The translations under genes were made by a program, and so were the position numbers. DNA of 51,772 nucleotides, from assembly GCA_963578605.1 (NCBI GenBank), contig CAUZEA010000034.1, forward strand, positions 1 to 51,772, read 5' to 3'. Below the pieces are notes generated by a model that saw only the letters and a list, made by a program, of their open reading frames with translations, was not told where the DNA came from and did not search any database. The number at the start of each line of letters is the position of its first letter. Within the stretch, counting starts at the first letter, position 1. Shown here piece after piece: positions 1 through 7,555 of this stretch. Source of the stretch: JAKVCB01 sp963578605. GTDB lineage: Bacteria; Planctomycetota; Planctomycetia; Pirellulales; Lacipirellulaceae.

Positions 1-60
1 CCAGGTCATTCAAAACCAGGTCATTCAAAACCAGGTCATTCAAAACCAGGTCATTCAAAA
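1..60. repeat. 15-bp tandem repeat, four copies, cut by window edge
   Basis: Four perfect copies of ccaggtcattcaaaa stand head to tail from the first base of the window, so the array probably continues to the left. It is followed by aaggggtgag. There is no spacer between copies, so it is a minisatellite and not a CRISPR array. No open frame uses it. Confidence 0.95.
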
Positions 61-178
61 AAGGGGTGAGTAACGAACCTGGTATTGCTTCTCTTTTGGA
101 CGACCAGCAAGAAGTCATCCAGTACTACGGTCAGATAGCGTCGACGGGAACATGTGAACCTGCCACCACGTGGCTTCT

Positions 179-484
179 CTACAAGTGGACTGGGATATAC
201 CGCTGTTGCTCTTGAGGTTCGGCGTCAACAGGTGGATCGATCCATGGGATTGGGGCGTCGTCCTGCATAGATTCAATGAGCCGTTTCTTGAAGGCGGGGA
301 TGAGGGTTGCTAGCGCCTGCCGCTCGCTTGCCGCAACACATTGTAAGCCTGGAAAATTCGCAACCCGTGCCCGCACCTGTCCATCATCGTCGGAAGAGAC
401 GTAAACGATGCAACTGAAGACTGGTACGTTTTCGCGACTGTCTGCGTTGTTTTCTGAACTGTTTTCTTGGTGCAATGGAACCAT
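179..484 (-). CDS. HicB-like small protein (possible antitoxin-fold)
   Basis: A 101-residue protein. Residues about 25-70 read like the partial RNase H fold of HicB-type antitoxins: a VYVSSDDDGQ strand, then ARVANFPGLQCVAASERQA, then a helix ending in KKRLIE. The FPGL..A.S...A pattern is the family signature. The C-terminus is acidic and proline-rich (PIPWIDPPVDAEPQEQQ) and carries no ribbon-helix-helix or HTH DNA-binding domain. No HicA-like toxin lies beside it, so a toxin-antitoxin role is not shown; orphan proteins of this kind occur in planctomycetes (family knowledge, from memory). The ATG at 484 has no clear ribosome-binding site. Family assignment is moderately sure, function unknown. 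Confidence 0.6.
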   Translation of the reverse strand: MVPLHQENSSENNADSRENVPVFSCIVYVSSDDDGQVRARVANFPGLQCVAASERQALATLIPAFKKRLIESMQDDAPIPWIDPPVDAEPQEQQRYIPVHL

Positions 485-926
485 GGAAGGTAGCCGCCTT
501 TGACCAGTTGCTTGCTTTTCAACGGGTAGGCTGCCAGGGGTCGAGTACCCCGGCCCGTCACGGTATCTGCGAAGTCATCACTGGCTGCTGGCAACCACCT
601 TAAAGATAGTGTTGTGGGGTGGCTGCGACAACGGGTTTCTCGATTCTACGTGCGGCCCCCGTCGAAGTGAAATACATCGGAACTGCGGTACCGACCTACT
701 TTGAAGACCGACCTAGAGAGTTGCAGATTGCTACTGCAAAGGGAATTTTGCACTACGCAACCAGCCTGTTGGGCTGGTTACAGCGTGAATCCAGGGTGAC
801 ATGGGGGCTGCTGCCGACCCGCCACGTGGAATCCCCAGTAGGGTTGGTATGTGGATTGTTTTTTTTCAGGCAGACGGTTACCATGAGACCGTTAGTGAGC
901 TGGGCTATGTAGAGTCAATTGTGACG
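485..926. other. Stretch without a convincing gene
   Basis: Short open frames exist on both strands here but none has a recognisable domain, good start signals or conserved-looking composition. The right end must hold the promoter of the lipoprotein gene starting at 940; its ribosome-binding site AAAGGTG is at 927-933. Confidence 0.5.
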
Positions 927-939
927 AAAGGTGATCCTG

Positions 940-1275
940 ATGAAAAAGTTTGTATCGGTGTTGCTTGTTACCGGGCTTGCCGCAACCTGGGTTGGTTGTG
1001 GGTCTGCGACCGATTCGGAAGTCACCGGGATGGGTGAATCTTCTGAGCCGGGTGTTACTCTGGTCACCCTTAAAGTTCCCAACATGTTCTGAGGAGGTTG
1101 CGCCGCCTCGGTACGAGGTGCTCTCATTAAAATTGATGGTATCGTTGATATCCAAACTAACGTTCCCGAGCGGATTTGCAGTTTTAAGATTACGGACCCA
1201 GATGTCGACTACAAGTCGAAGCTGGCCGAGTTTGCCGAGAGCAATGAACACTTGGCTGGCTATGAAATCCAGTAG
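940..1275 (+). CDS. Candidate selenoprotein: heavy-metal-associated (HMA) lipoprotein with in-frame UGA as Sec51
   Basis: Read through one UGA (1090-1092) this is a 111-residue protein. It begins with a lipoprotein signal (MKKFVSVLL, hydrophobic core, lipobox WVGC with Cys20), then a short linker, then an HMA fold: LKVPNM-F-U-GG-C-AASVRGAL followed by KIDGIVDIQTN. The metal-binding motif of this family is M-x-C-x2-C; here the UGA sits exactly at the first Cys, giving U-x-x-C with Cys54. The frame stays open and family-like up to TAG at 1273. AAAGGTG lies 6 nt before the ATG. A hairpin with a GUA loop follows the UGA at the spacing of bacterial SECIS elements, and a strong terminator follows the gene. 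Role inferred: extracytoplasmic binding or redox handling of a soft metal (Cu, Hg or similar). No selA, selB, selC or selD is in the window. Alternative: a pseudogene with a Cys-to-stop change. Sec reading is favoured but not proven. Confidence 0.62.
1090..1120 (+). promoter_or_regulatory. Candidate bacterial SECIS element behind the UGA
   Basis: The stem CGCCTCG (1104-1110) pairs with CGAGGTG (1114-1120) over seven base pairs (one G-U), closing a three-base loop GTA at 1111-1113. Counting the U of UGA as 1, the loop G and U are at 22 and 23; in the E. coli fdhF element the SelB-contacting G and U are at 23 and 24. Below the stem, TGAG at the UGA can also pair with CTCA at 1123-1126, with an internal loop between. 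The loop is smaller than in fdhF. Seen directly: the hairpin; inferred: its function. Confidence 0.5.
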
Positions 1276-1320
1276 GGGCACGGTTTTAAAGATTCATAAT
1301 CGTGTACCCGTACGCCATGA

Positions 1321-1363
1321 AAAGCAGGGGTTTGCGGCATCATGCCGCAAACCCCTGCTTTTT
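1321..1363 (+). terminator. Strong intrinsic terminator after the HMA lipoprotein gene
   Basis: A perfect inverted repeat with 20-base arms (1321-1340 and 1342-1361) around one central base, followed by a run of T up to 1363. It lies 46 bp after the TAG of the candidate selenoprotein gene. Because the arms begin with A and end with T it could also serve the opposite strand. Confidence 0.93.
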
Positions 1364-1512
1364 AAATGCGGTTCTATACATGTTTAGATCTCAAAAATCT
1401 CCTCCGGCTCATTTCTTAAAGTCACGATAACTCTTTTTCGGGGACCTCGTATTACCTCTCACACCTGTTGCCATTTGAGTAAATCATTGTGGTAACACAA
1501 GCGATGTGAACG

Positions 1513-2205
1513 CTAGAATTCATAGCCAAAAAGACTAATCTCATCACAGAATAGTTCTGCAATCTTCACCTTTTCCTCCTCGCCAAGAATGTCACGATAA
1601 CTCCTCTTGTCTCTTCTGAACCTTGATTTTGCTCTCGGCAACTCCAGCTTCTCAGAAATGCCGAATTGTTTTAGAACTACTTCCAATTCTTCCGAGAGAT
1701 TCTCAAAGCGGCATATTTTGTCAACTGCAATCTGTCCATCTATTGTGTACAACTCAAAACCTCTACGCTTGAGAACCAATGGAACTGTTGACCCAACAAA
1801 CTCTGAAATCGTAAGCTGTGGATCTGATTTGCAACGCCAGTAGTATAGAGAGACAATGCGATCCCACGGATTTCTCTCAAAACAAAACTTGTAATAGCTA
1901 TCCCACACCTGATCCCCTAAATATGCTCTCACCTTCTTGGCAGAAATGTGATTATAGAACCTTGCCTTTCTTTTCCCCTTTCGTAGCGTCTTGACCACAT
2001 CCCGAACGCCATAGTCCCAAATTGGCGATGCGTAATTCTGAGGCCCCAGGTAACCCAGACCCATTCTTGTTTTTTCATCCTCAGCCGTAATTGGTGTGAT
2101 GATGTCATCGGCACCGCAATATTTGGACAACGCAATTTCTATTGAGGTGCCCGCGGTCTTGTTTGTTTTGAGAAAAACGAACTTATATTTGTGAGAAATA
2201 ATCAT
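1513..2205 (-). CDS. Sulfotransferase-family protein
   Basis: With the start at the ATG at 2205 this is a 230-residue protein; the frame is open to 2292 but the family-like sequence begins at MIISHKYKFVFLKTNKTAG. KTAGTS (residues 16-21) matches the 5'-phosphosulfate-binding loop and RNPWDRIVSLYY (from 111) matches the 3'-phosphate-binding segment of PAPS-dependent sulfotransferases. It would transfer sulfate from PAPS to a carbohydrate or other acceptor; the acceptor cannot be told. The gene is clearly AT-richer than its neighbours (many AAA, AAT, TTT codons) and lies beside an HNH endonuclease remnant, which suggests acquisition by transfer. No clear ribosome-binding site stands before either start. 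No PAPS synthesis gene is in the window. Confidence 0.75.
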   Translation of the reverse strand: MIISHKYKFVFLKTNKTAGTSIEIALSKYCGADDIITPITAEDEKTRMGLGYLGPQNYASPIWDYGVRDVVKTLRKGKRKARFYNHISAKKVRAYLGDQVWDSYYKFCFERNPWDRIVSLYYWRCKSDPQLTISEFVGSTVPLVLKRRGFELYTIDGQIAVDKICRFENLSEELEVVLKQFGISEKLELPRAKSRFRRDKRSYRDILGEEEKVKIAELFCDEISLFGYEF

Positions 2206-2209
2206 AGGT

Positions 2210-2341
2210 TTACTGTTTATTCGTAGTGTTTGGTGCCTCCATGTGACAACGTTTACACAATAAAACCAAATTGTCTGGTCTATTTGGTCCATCCAAAGAA
2301 TCTGGTATCACATGAGGCAACTCTAATGTTCCCCTGGCTTT
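2210..2341 (-). pseudogene. Remnant of an HNH endonuclease (C-terminal part)
   Basis: On the minus strand an open stretch of 43 codons between TAG (2344-2342) and TAA (2212-2210) reads LELPHVIPDSLDG, then RPDNLVLLCKRCHMEAPN. This is the H...N...CxxCH core of HNH nucleases (His of the first strand, Asn, and the second CxxC pair followed by His). The usual upstream CxxC zinc pair and any start codon are missing. It ends 5 nt before the sulfotransferase ATG and its upstream end is overlapped by the DJ-1 pseudogene on the other strand. Read as a decayed fragment, perhaps of a transferred nuclease. Confidence 0.6.
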
Positions 2342-2368
2342 CTAAACAAGATCAAGATGCTGAAAATT

Positions 2369-2957
2369 ATGAGTCAACAGAGAATCTTAATACTCGTGGG
2401 AGATTTTGTTGAGGATTACGAGGTGATGGTCCCGTTCCAGATGCTGCTGATGGTCGGACACGAAGTGCATGCTGTTTGTCCCGACAAGAAGGCTGGGTGA
2501 GGTGGTGACGACGGCCGTTCATGATTTCGAGGGTGACCAGACCTATACGGAAAAGCGAGGGCACAATTTCTGGCTGAATGCGTCACTGGATGAAATCGAT
2601 GTGGCGACTTACGACGGTCCGGTGATCCCTGGCGGGAGGGCGTCGGAGTACCTGCGACTGGACAAGCGGGTCCTTCGGATCGTGCAGCGTTTCGCTGAGG
2701 TAGCAAAGCCCATTGCCGCGATCTGCCACGGTCCACAGTTGTTGACTGCGGCAGGTGTGCTTGACGGAAGGGCGTGCTGCGCATATCCGGCGATGCAACC
2801 GGAAGTGGAAGCGAGCGGCGGCGAGTTTATTCTGGCTGCGGAATCGTTCGACAACGCTCATGTAGACGGCAATCTGGTCACTGCCCCCGCCTGACCGGCC
2901 CATCCAGCCTGGATCCGCAGCTTTCTGCACCTGCTTGGGACACCGGTCAGCGTTTAG
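2369..2957 (+). pseudogene. DJ-1/PfpI family protein, broken by a frameshift and a nonsense change
   Basis: The N-terminal part from ATG 2369 (MSQQRILILVGDFVEDYEVM...VCPDKKAG) ends at TGA 2498-2500. The family sequence resumes one base later as VVTTAVHDFEGDQTYTEKRGHNF and continues through VIPGGRASEYLRLD and the nucleophile elbow IAAICHGPQLL to AHVDGNLVTAPA. There a second TGA (2892-2894) stands where relatives have Trp, after which PAHPAW...FLHLLGT still reads like the family end, to TAG 2955. Class I glutamine amidotransferase-like fold; intact relatives are chaperone, glyoxalase or protease-like. Two independent lesions make a pseudogene the simplest reading. The first site, GGG TGA G, could in principle permit a +1 slip. 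Confidence 0.85.
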
Positions 2958-3069
2958 CGGGAGCCCGGAAAATGGTTCGGCCTCGCCAGGGGGCGGTGTG
3001 GTCGATCGGGGCTAGCAGGCCGCTTTGCTCTCAAACCACATTTTTAGCGAACCGGCAGTTTAGTTTTGG

Positions 3070-3119
3070 CCTCATATTTCTGGACCGCAGCTAGCCTCAT
3101 ATTTCTGGACCGCAGCTAG
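3070..3119. repeat. 25-bp direct repeat, two adjacent copies
   Basis: Two identical 25-bp units (3070-3094 and 3095-3119), each running from cctcatatttctgg to cgcagctag. The left copy supplies the stop codon and last codons of the small HTH gene on the minus strand, so the duplication has touched its C-terminus. Confidence 0.95.
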
Positions 3120-3278
3120 AGGTACCCGGAGTTGTCCTCGCACTTGTTCAAAAGGGAGTTGCCCTGTTTGCAGCAACTCCCGTATGTTCCGTCGCGAGAG
3201 GCCCCAGCGGCGGGCGACGCTGTCCAGCGGCAAGCTGGTCAGCTGCGGGTGTTGGGCTGGCCGCTTCATGGGTGGCAT
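3072..3278 (-). CDS. Small helix-turn-helix protein, excisionase/MerR-like
   Basis: A 68-residue protein. Residues about 18-60 (SVARRWGLSRRNIRELLQTG, then LPFEQVRGQLRVPLAAVQKY) have the layout of the excisionase-type winged helix: helix-turn-helix, a short wing with a conserved R, then a V...A...Y tail. Such proteins bind DNA as recombination directionality factors or as small regulators. No integrase lies nearby. The last residues EASCGPEI come from the 25-bp duplication at 3070-3119, so the natural C-terminus may have been replaced. There is no obvious partner gene. Confidence 0.5.
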   Translation of the reverse strand: MPPMKRPAQHPQLTSLPLDSVARRWGLSRRNIRELLQTGQLPFEQVRGQLRVPLAAVQKYEASCGPEI

Positions 3279-3513
3279 GGTTCAAGCATTTGGAGAAGGT
3301 GATGATAGCGAGGGAGGATGAATTTTGGCCTGATTTTATCCACGGATTATACCAAATGATCCGGTTACAGCGGGGTGGTTTAGCTCGGTGGCTTGAGATA
3401 CCGGCTGAAAGAGAGCAGCTTTGTATCGGCGGTGAACCGTCGGCCTGCTACGATACTATTAGCGTTCTATTTAGTCATGTGAGGGGAAAACGTCATGTCA
3501 GGGGGAAACGAAG

Positions 3514-4110
3514 ATGGCCCGCACGGCGTCCATTGATCGAAAAACGGTCGAAACAGAGATTCAACTGTCTCTGAATCTCGATGGGACAGGCAAGGCAGAT
3601 ATTTCCACAGGGGTTGGTTTCCTGGACCACATGCTGGACCTGTTCGCCAAGCATGGCATATTGGATCTTGCGGTCCAAGCGAAGGGGGATCTGCACGTCG
3701 ACCAGCACCACACGGTCGAGGATGTTGGAATTTGTTTGGGTCAGGCGATTAAGACAGCGGTGGGAGACAAGGCTAGGATTCGACGGTACGGGCATTTCAC
3801 CCTACCGATGGAAGAGACCCTGGCGACGGTGGCCTTTGATTTAAGTGGTCGGTATGCTTATGTGTTTGAAGGGACTATTCAGGCTGCCAAAATTGGCGAT
3901 TTCGATAGCGAACTTGTAGAAGACTTTTGGCAGGCGACGGCAGCGAACGCGTTGTGCAATCTCCACATGGTGGTTCACCATGGTCGCAACGCACATCACA
4001 TCAGCGAAGCGATTTTCAAGGCTGCCGCGTTGGCTTTTCGGATGGCAGTTGAGCCCGACCCGCGGCGGGTTGGCGTACCGAGCACGAAGGGTACGCTCGG
4101 AGGTGCGTGA
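3514..4110 (+). CDS. hisB: Imidazoleglycerol-phosphate dehydratase
   Basis: Dehydrates imidazole glycerol phosphate to imidazole acetol phosphate, the sixth step of histidine synthesis, in the cytoplasm. The 198-residue length is that of the monofunctional enzyme without the phosphatase domain. The Mn-binding segments are all present: GFLDHMLDLFAKHG, DQHHTVEDVG, MEETLATVAFDLSGR, and HHGRNAHHISEAIFKA, and the C-terminus reads PSTKG as usual. Cagggggaaa stands just before the ATG. The gene is alone: no other his gene follows, and it meets the pfp gene tail to tail after 40 bp. Confidence 0.96.
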   Translation: MARTASIDRKTVETEIQLSLNLDGTGKADISTGVGFLDHMLDLFAKHGILDLAVQAKGDLHVDQHHTVEDVGICLGQAIKTAVGDKARIRRYGHFTLPMEETLATVAFDLSGRYAYVFEGTIQAAKIGDFDSELVEDFWQATAANALCNLHMVVHHGRNAHHISEAIFKAAALAFRMAVEPDPRRVGVPSTKGTLGGA

Positions 4111-4149
4111 CGACCACCTGCATCGTCAGGCGGCCGGATTACGGGGAGC

Positions 4150-5481
4150 TCAGTGGCGGCCGATTTCTTCTTCGTTGACGTAGGTTTCCAGGAACCGTGT
4201 CAGTTTCTGGAAGTCACTATTGTGTTCGATGAACCGCACGACCGTGACAAGAGTTTCTGGATTAATGAGTTCTTCAAACGGGACATACTGGAGTTGCAGT
4301 TGTCCGGAGACAGAAACCATAACGCCATTAAGCTGCTCTTCGATAAGAGCACGGTAGGCCCCCACGCCGAGTTGGCTGCCGAGCATGACATCGAAGGCAT
4401 GCGGCTTTGCACAACGGGCTTCATAGCCTAGTTGCAGTGGTGTGATTTTTTTGAACCGCCCGCTCTGACGTTGATATTCCTCCAGGATGAGCTTGGCAAA
4501 AATCTCGCGGAGGTTGATTGTGGAAATGCTGATATGCCCGTGATCATCGCGGGTGATTCCTTCGATGTAACTGTGGGGCATAAGTTCGGCAAGTCCTTCG
4601 GCGACAACAACCACTCCGAAGTTTTTGCCATCCCGCTCACGAGTTGTCATGGTGAGCACGATCCGCTGAATGACGTTTTTAAGGTTCATGATCCTGCGGC
4701 GTATCACTTCACCCGTTTCCGGATCAGGTATTTCTTCTATGTCTTCATACTTGCCATGAATATCTTCGACACTGATGACGAGACTGGCTTCCCCGGCAAT
4801 GGCGATACCATAAGCGAGCCAGCCGGCACTTCGTCCCATCGATTCGGCAAGGAAGTAGCTGTTGTTTGCTTGGGCATCGGCCAGGAGGTTACGAACTTCC
4901 TCGGCCAGGAAATCGACGGCGGTGAAATAGCCGAATGTAAAGTCGATCCCCCGATAATCGTTATCAATGGTTTTGGGGAGGTGGATGATAGGGATGTGGT
5001 GGCTCTCGGGAGGCAGACCATCCTGATACAATTTGAGTTTATTGGCAGTCTTGATCGTGTCATCACCGCCAATGGAAATGAGGGCGTCGACCTTCAGGGA
5101 GCAGAGGGCTTGATAGGTGGTCTTAAGTAGCCTGGTCCGTTCGGGATCGTTTAAATGCGACGGATGAGAAACCTCTTTTCCCGGATTGGCTCGGGCGGTG
5201 CCGATGAGAATTCCACGTTGGTTTCGGGTACGACTGAGGAGTTTGTGGTCGAGGATGACGTAATCGCGGCCTTCGACCAGTCCCTGTTCGGGGGTGTACT
5301 CGACGAGTTTTGAGTAGCCGTATTTGATGCCCACGACCTCGATGTCGGCGCGCAGGAAGGATGCAGCGGCAGTGGAGATGACCGCGTTTGCCGCCGGAGC
5401 GGGACCGCCTGCAAAGAGGATGGCTACTCGGCGGATGTCGGAATTTTCGCGGCTTGGCAGTGAAAGGGAAGAATCGGTCAT
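4150..5481 (-). CDS. pfp: PPi-type 6-phosphofructokinase
   Basis: Phosphorylates fructose 6-phosphate, reversibly and with pyrophosphate if the signature residues hold. Of 443 residues, GGDDT (138-142) has Asp where ATP enzymes have Gly, and PKTIDND (169-175) has Lys where ATP enzymes have Gly; both changes mark PPi-dependent enzymes. The MGRSAGWLA segment (from 215) contacts sugar phosphate. The N-terminal loop reads FAGGPAPAANAVI. It starts 25 nt after the accC stop on the same strand, so it is probably the last gene of the pepQ-accB-accC-pfp unit. Being reversible, it would serve both glycolysis and gluconeogenesis. No ATP-type enzyme is in the window. Confidence 0.92.
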   Translation of the reverse strand: MTDSSLSLPSRENSDIRRVAILFAGGPAPAANAVISTAAASFLRADIEVVGIKYGYSKLVEYTPEQGLVEGRDYVILDHKLLSRTRNQRGILIGTARANPGKEVSHPSHLNDPERTRLLKTTYQALCSLKVDALISIGGDDTIKTANKLKLYQDGLPPESHHIPIIHLPKTIDNDYRGIDFTFGYFTAVDFLAEEVRNLLADAQANNSYFLAESMGRSAGWLAYGIAIAGEASLVISVEDIHGKYEDIEEIPDPETGEVIRRRIMNLKNVIQRIVLTMTTRERDGKNFGVVVVAEGLAELMPHSYIEGITRDDHGHISISTINLREIFAKLILEEYQRQSGRFKKITPLQLGYEARCAKPHAFDVMLGSQLGVGAYRALIEEQLNGVMVSVSGQLQLQYVPFEELINPETLVTVVRFIEHNSDFQKLTRFLETYVNEEEIGRH

Positions 5482-5505
5482 GGCAAGAGTCTAGGAATAC
5501 TTTGG

Positions 5506-6852
5506 TTATGCAGTGTTGAAAGTCCGCTCGACAAAAGTCGTGTCAATCCGCCCTTCCACAAAATCCGAATGGGTAAGGATATCTTGATGGAGCGGTATCG
5601 TTGTAGCAATACCGTCCACGCGGAGTTCCGCCAGTGCACGCTGCATACAGGCAATGGCTTCTTTTCGGGTGGGTTGGTGGACGATCAACTTACCGATCAT
5701 GGAATCATAATACGGTGGCACCACGTAACCGCTGTGTACATGGGAGTCGAACCGCACTCCAAATCCACCAGGTACGATTAATCGTTCAATGGTTCCGGGG
5801 GAAGGCTGGAAGTTACGTCGCGGGTCTTCGGCATTGATTCTGCATTCGATAGCAGCTCCGTGCAGGCCCACATCTTCCTGTACAAAGTTGAGTGGTTCGC
5901 CGGCAGCAATGCGGATTTGCGATTTGATGAGGTCGATACCGGTTACCATTTCGGTTACAGGATGTTCCACTTGGATTCGAGCATTAACCTCGATAAAGAA
6001 GTAGTTTCCTTGCTGGTCGACGATAAATTCTACCGTAGCGGCGTTGGAGTATTCAGCGGTCAGAATCAGGCGTTTGGCAGCTTCACACATGGCTTGCCGC
6101 GTTTCTGATGTGATGCTGGTACTGGGACTTTCCTCAATCAGCTTTTGATACCGCCGCTGAACACTACAGTCCCGTTCCCACAGGTGTACCACGTTGCCGT
6201 GCTGGTCTGCCAAAACCTGCACTTCAACGTGGCGAGGGCGTTCCACGAATTTTTCCAGGTAGACGGCGGAGTTTCCAAAAGCGGCCTCTGCTTCGGCTTT
6301 GGCTTGTTGGAGGGAAGACTTCAAGGCAAGATTATTCGAGGCGACGCGCATTCCCTTGCCTCCACCTCCGGCGACCGCCTTAACCAACACGGGAAAACCA
6401 ACGTCGTGTGCGAAGCGGAGGGCTTCTTCTTCGCTCTCGATGATTCCATCACTCCCCGGAACTACGGGGACTTCGGCCGCACGGGCTAATTCGCGGGCAA
6501 TGTTTTTGTCGCCCAGTTTGCCCATGGCTTCGGGACTCGGGCCGATGAAGTCGATTTTGCAACTGCGGCAAACCTCGTTGAAATGGGCATTTTCAGCGAG
6601 GAACCCATAGCCGGGGTGAATTGCTTGAACGTTTCCAACTTCAGCCGCGCTGATGACGTTGGCGATTTTCAGATAGCTGTCAGTTGCCTTGGCTGGGCCC
6701 ACGCAGAACGATTCGTCGGCGAGTTGCAGGTATTGGGCTCCCCGATCCCCTTCACTATAAATCGCCACCGTTTCGACGCCCAGCTCTCGGCAGGCACGCA
6801 TGATTCGCTGTGCGATTTCACCACGGTTAGCGATTAAGATACGTTGATACAT
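5506..6852 (-). CDS. accC: Acetyl-CoA carboxylase, biotin carboxylase subunit
   Basis: Carboxylates the biotin on the carrier protein with ATP and bicarbonate, first half-reaction of malonyl-CoA synthesis. The 448 residues are the standard length. Seen in order: N-terminal ILIANRGEIAQRIMRA, the ATP-grasp glycine loop KAVAGGGGKGMRV, FIGPSPEAMGKLGDK, the catalytic EVNARIQVEHPVTE, and the C-terminal domain with FQPSPGTIERL. It lies 103 bp behind accB and directly before pfp, all on one strand. Carboxyltransferase genes accA and accD are elsewhere. Confidence 0.97.
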   Translation of the reverse strand: MYQRILIANRGEIAQRIMRACRELGVETVAIYSEGDRGAQYLQLADESFCVGPAKATDSYLKIANVISAAEVGNVQAIHPGYGFLAENAHFNEVCRSCKIDFIGPSPEAMGKLGDKNIARELARAAEVPVVPGSDGIIESEEEALRFAHDVGFPVLVKAVAGGGGKGMRVASNNLALKSSLQQAKAEAEAAFGNSAVYLEKFVERPRHVEVQVLADQHGNVVHLWERDCSVQRRYQKLIEESPSTSITSETRQAMCEAAKRLILTAEYSNAATVEFIVDQQGNYFFIEVNARIQVEHPVTEMVTGIDLIKSQIRIAAGEPLNFVQEDVGLHGAAIECRINAEDPRRNFQPSPGTIERLIVPGGFGVRFDSHVHSGYVVPPYYDSMIGKLIVHQPTRKEAIACMQRALAELRVDGIATTIPLHQDILTHSDFVEGRIDTTFVERTFNTA

Positions 6853-6955
6853 GCGATTCGTGACCGTGCACGATCGGATCAGGTGATAGTACGAAACGAA
6901 ACGTGGTCCTCAAGAAAGCCATTCGCCCGATGTTCACTTTCTGCGGGCTCTTGCT

Positions 6956-7456
6956 CTATACGGCCTTTTCCACTTTGAACAGTTTTTGTCCGAATTCCAC
7001 GGAATCGCCATTTTCCACCAGGACGGCAATGATCTTTCCCCCACAGCCGGCCGGTATCTCGTTGAAAACTTTCATCGCCTCAACAATGCAGACTGTTGTT
7101 TCCGGTCCAACTTGATCACCGACTTTTGCGAACGGAGCGGCTTCGGGAGTGACAGCTGTATAGAACGTTCCGACCATGGGGCAGGTGATGTACTGAGCGG
7201 CTGAATCTTCGCTCGTTGAGGGTGGTCCCTTAGCGGGAGCCTCGGGCACCGCGGCGTTGGTTGCCGGCGCCATCCCCGATACCACCGTTGCACCGCCCGT
7301 GGTCATCAATTCAGGGCCGCGGCGGAGACGAATCCTCTGCTCTCCTTGACGCAAGTCGATTTCGCTCAACTCATGTTCATTCATGAGTTCGACAAAACGA
7401 CGGATCTTCCGCACGTCAAAGACTTCGTTTCCGCCCGAAGTCGAATTCGTTGCCAT
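6956..7456 (-). CDS. accB: Biotin carboxyl carrier protein of acetyl-CoA carboxylase
   Basis: Carries the biotin that shuttles CO2 between AccC and the carboxyltransferase. The C-terminal biotinyl domain contains EAMKVFNEIPAG; the modified Lys is residue 129 counting from the ATG at 7456. The middle is a Pro/Ala-rich linker, and the N-terminal KIRRFVELMNEHELSEIDLRQG is typical. The start at 7456 was chosen because AGAAGGAAAACAC precedes it; the frame is open 14 codons further up. The core motif reads AMKV where most carriers have AMKM, a small change. Followed by accC. Confidence 0.95.
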   Translation of the reverse strand: MATNSTSGGNEVFDVRKIRRFVELMNEHELSEIDLRQGEQRIRLRRGPELMTTGGATVVSGMAPATNAAVPEAPAKGPPSTSEDSAAQYITCPMVGTFYTAVTPEAAPFAKVGDQVGPETTVCIVEAMKVFNEIPAGCGGKIIAVLVENGDSVEFGQKLFKVEKAV

Positions 7457-7555
7457 GTGTTTTCCTTCTGCCGTCGGGGTTTGCCCCGGAATACTCACCG
7501 GCGATTCTGGATCTAAAAAACGTACGGGCTAACTCCCCGCAGGCTCGCGAGACCA

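Noticed and set aside
2369..2957. In-frame UGA codons of the DJ-1 gene as selenocysteine
   Set aside because: The first is out of frame with the downstream sequence, and the second replaces Trp, not Cys.
3272..3574. 100-codon open frame before hisB
   Set aside because: Overlaps the hisB start in another frame and has no recognisable sequence.
4432..5130. 232-codon open frame on the plus strand
   Set aside because: Antisense shadow of the pfp gene, without family-like sequence.
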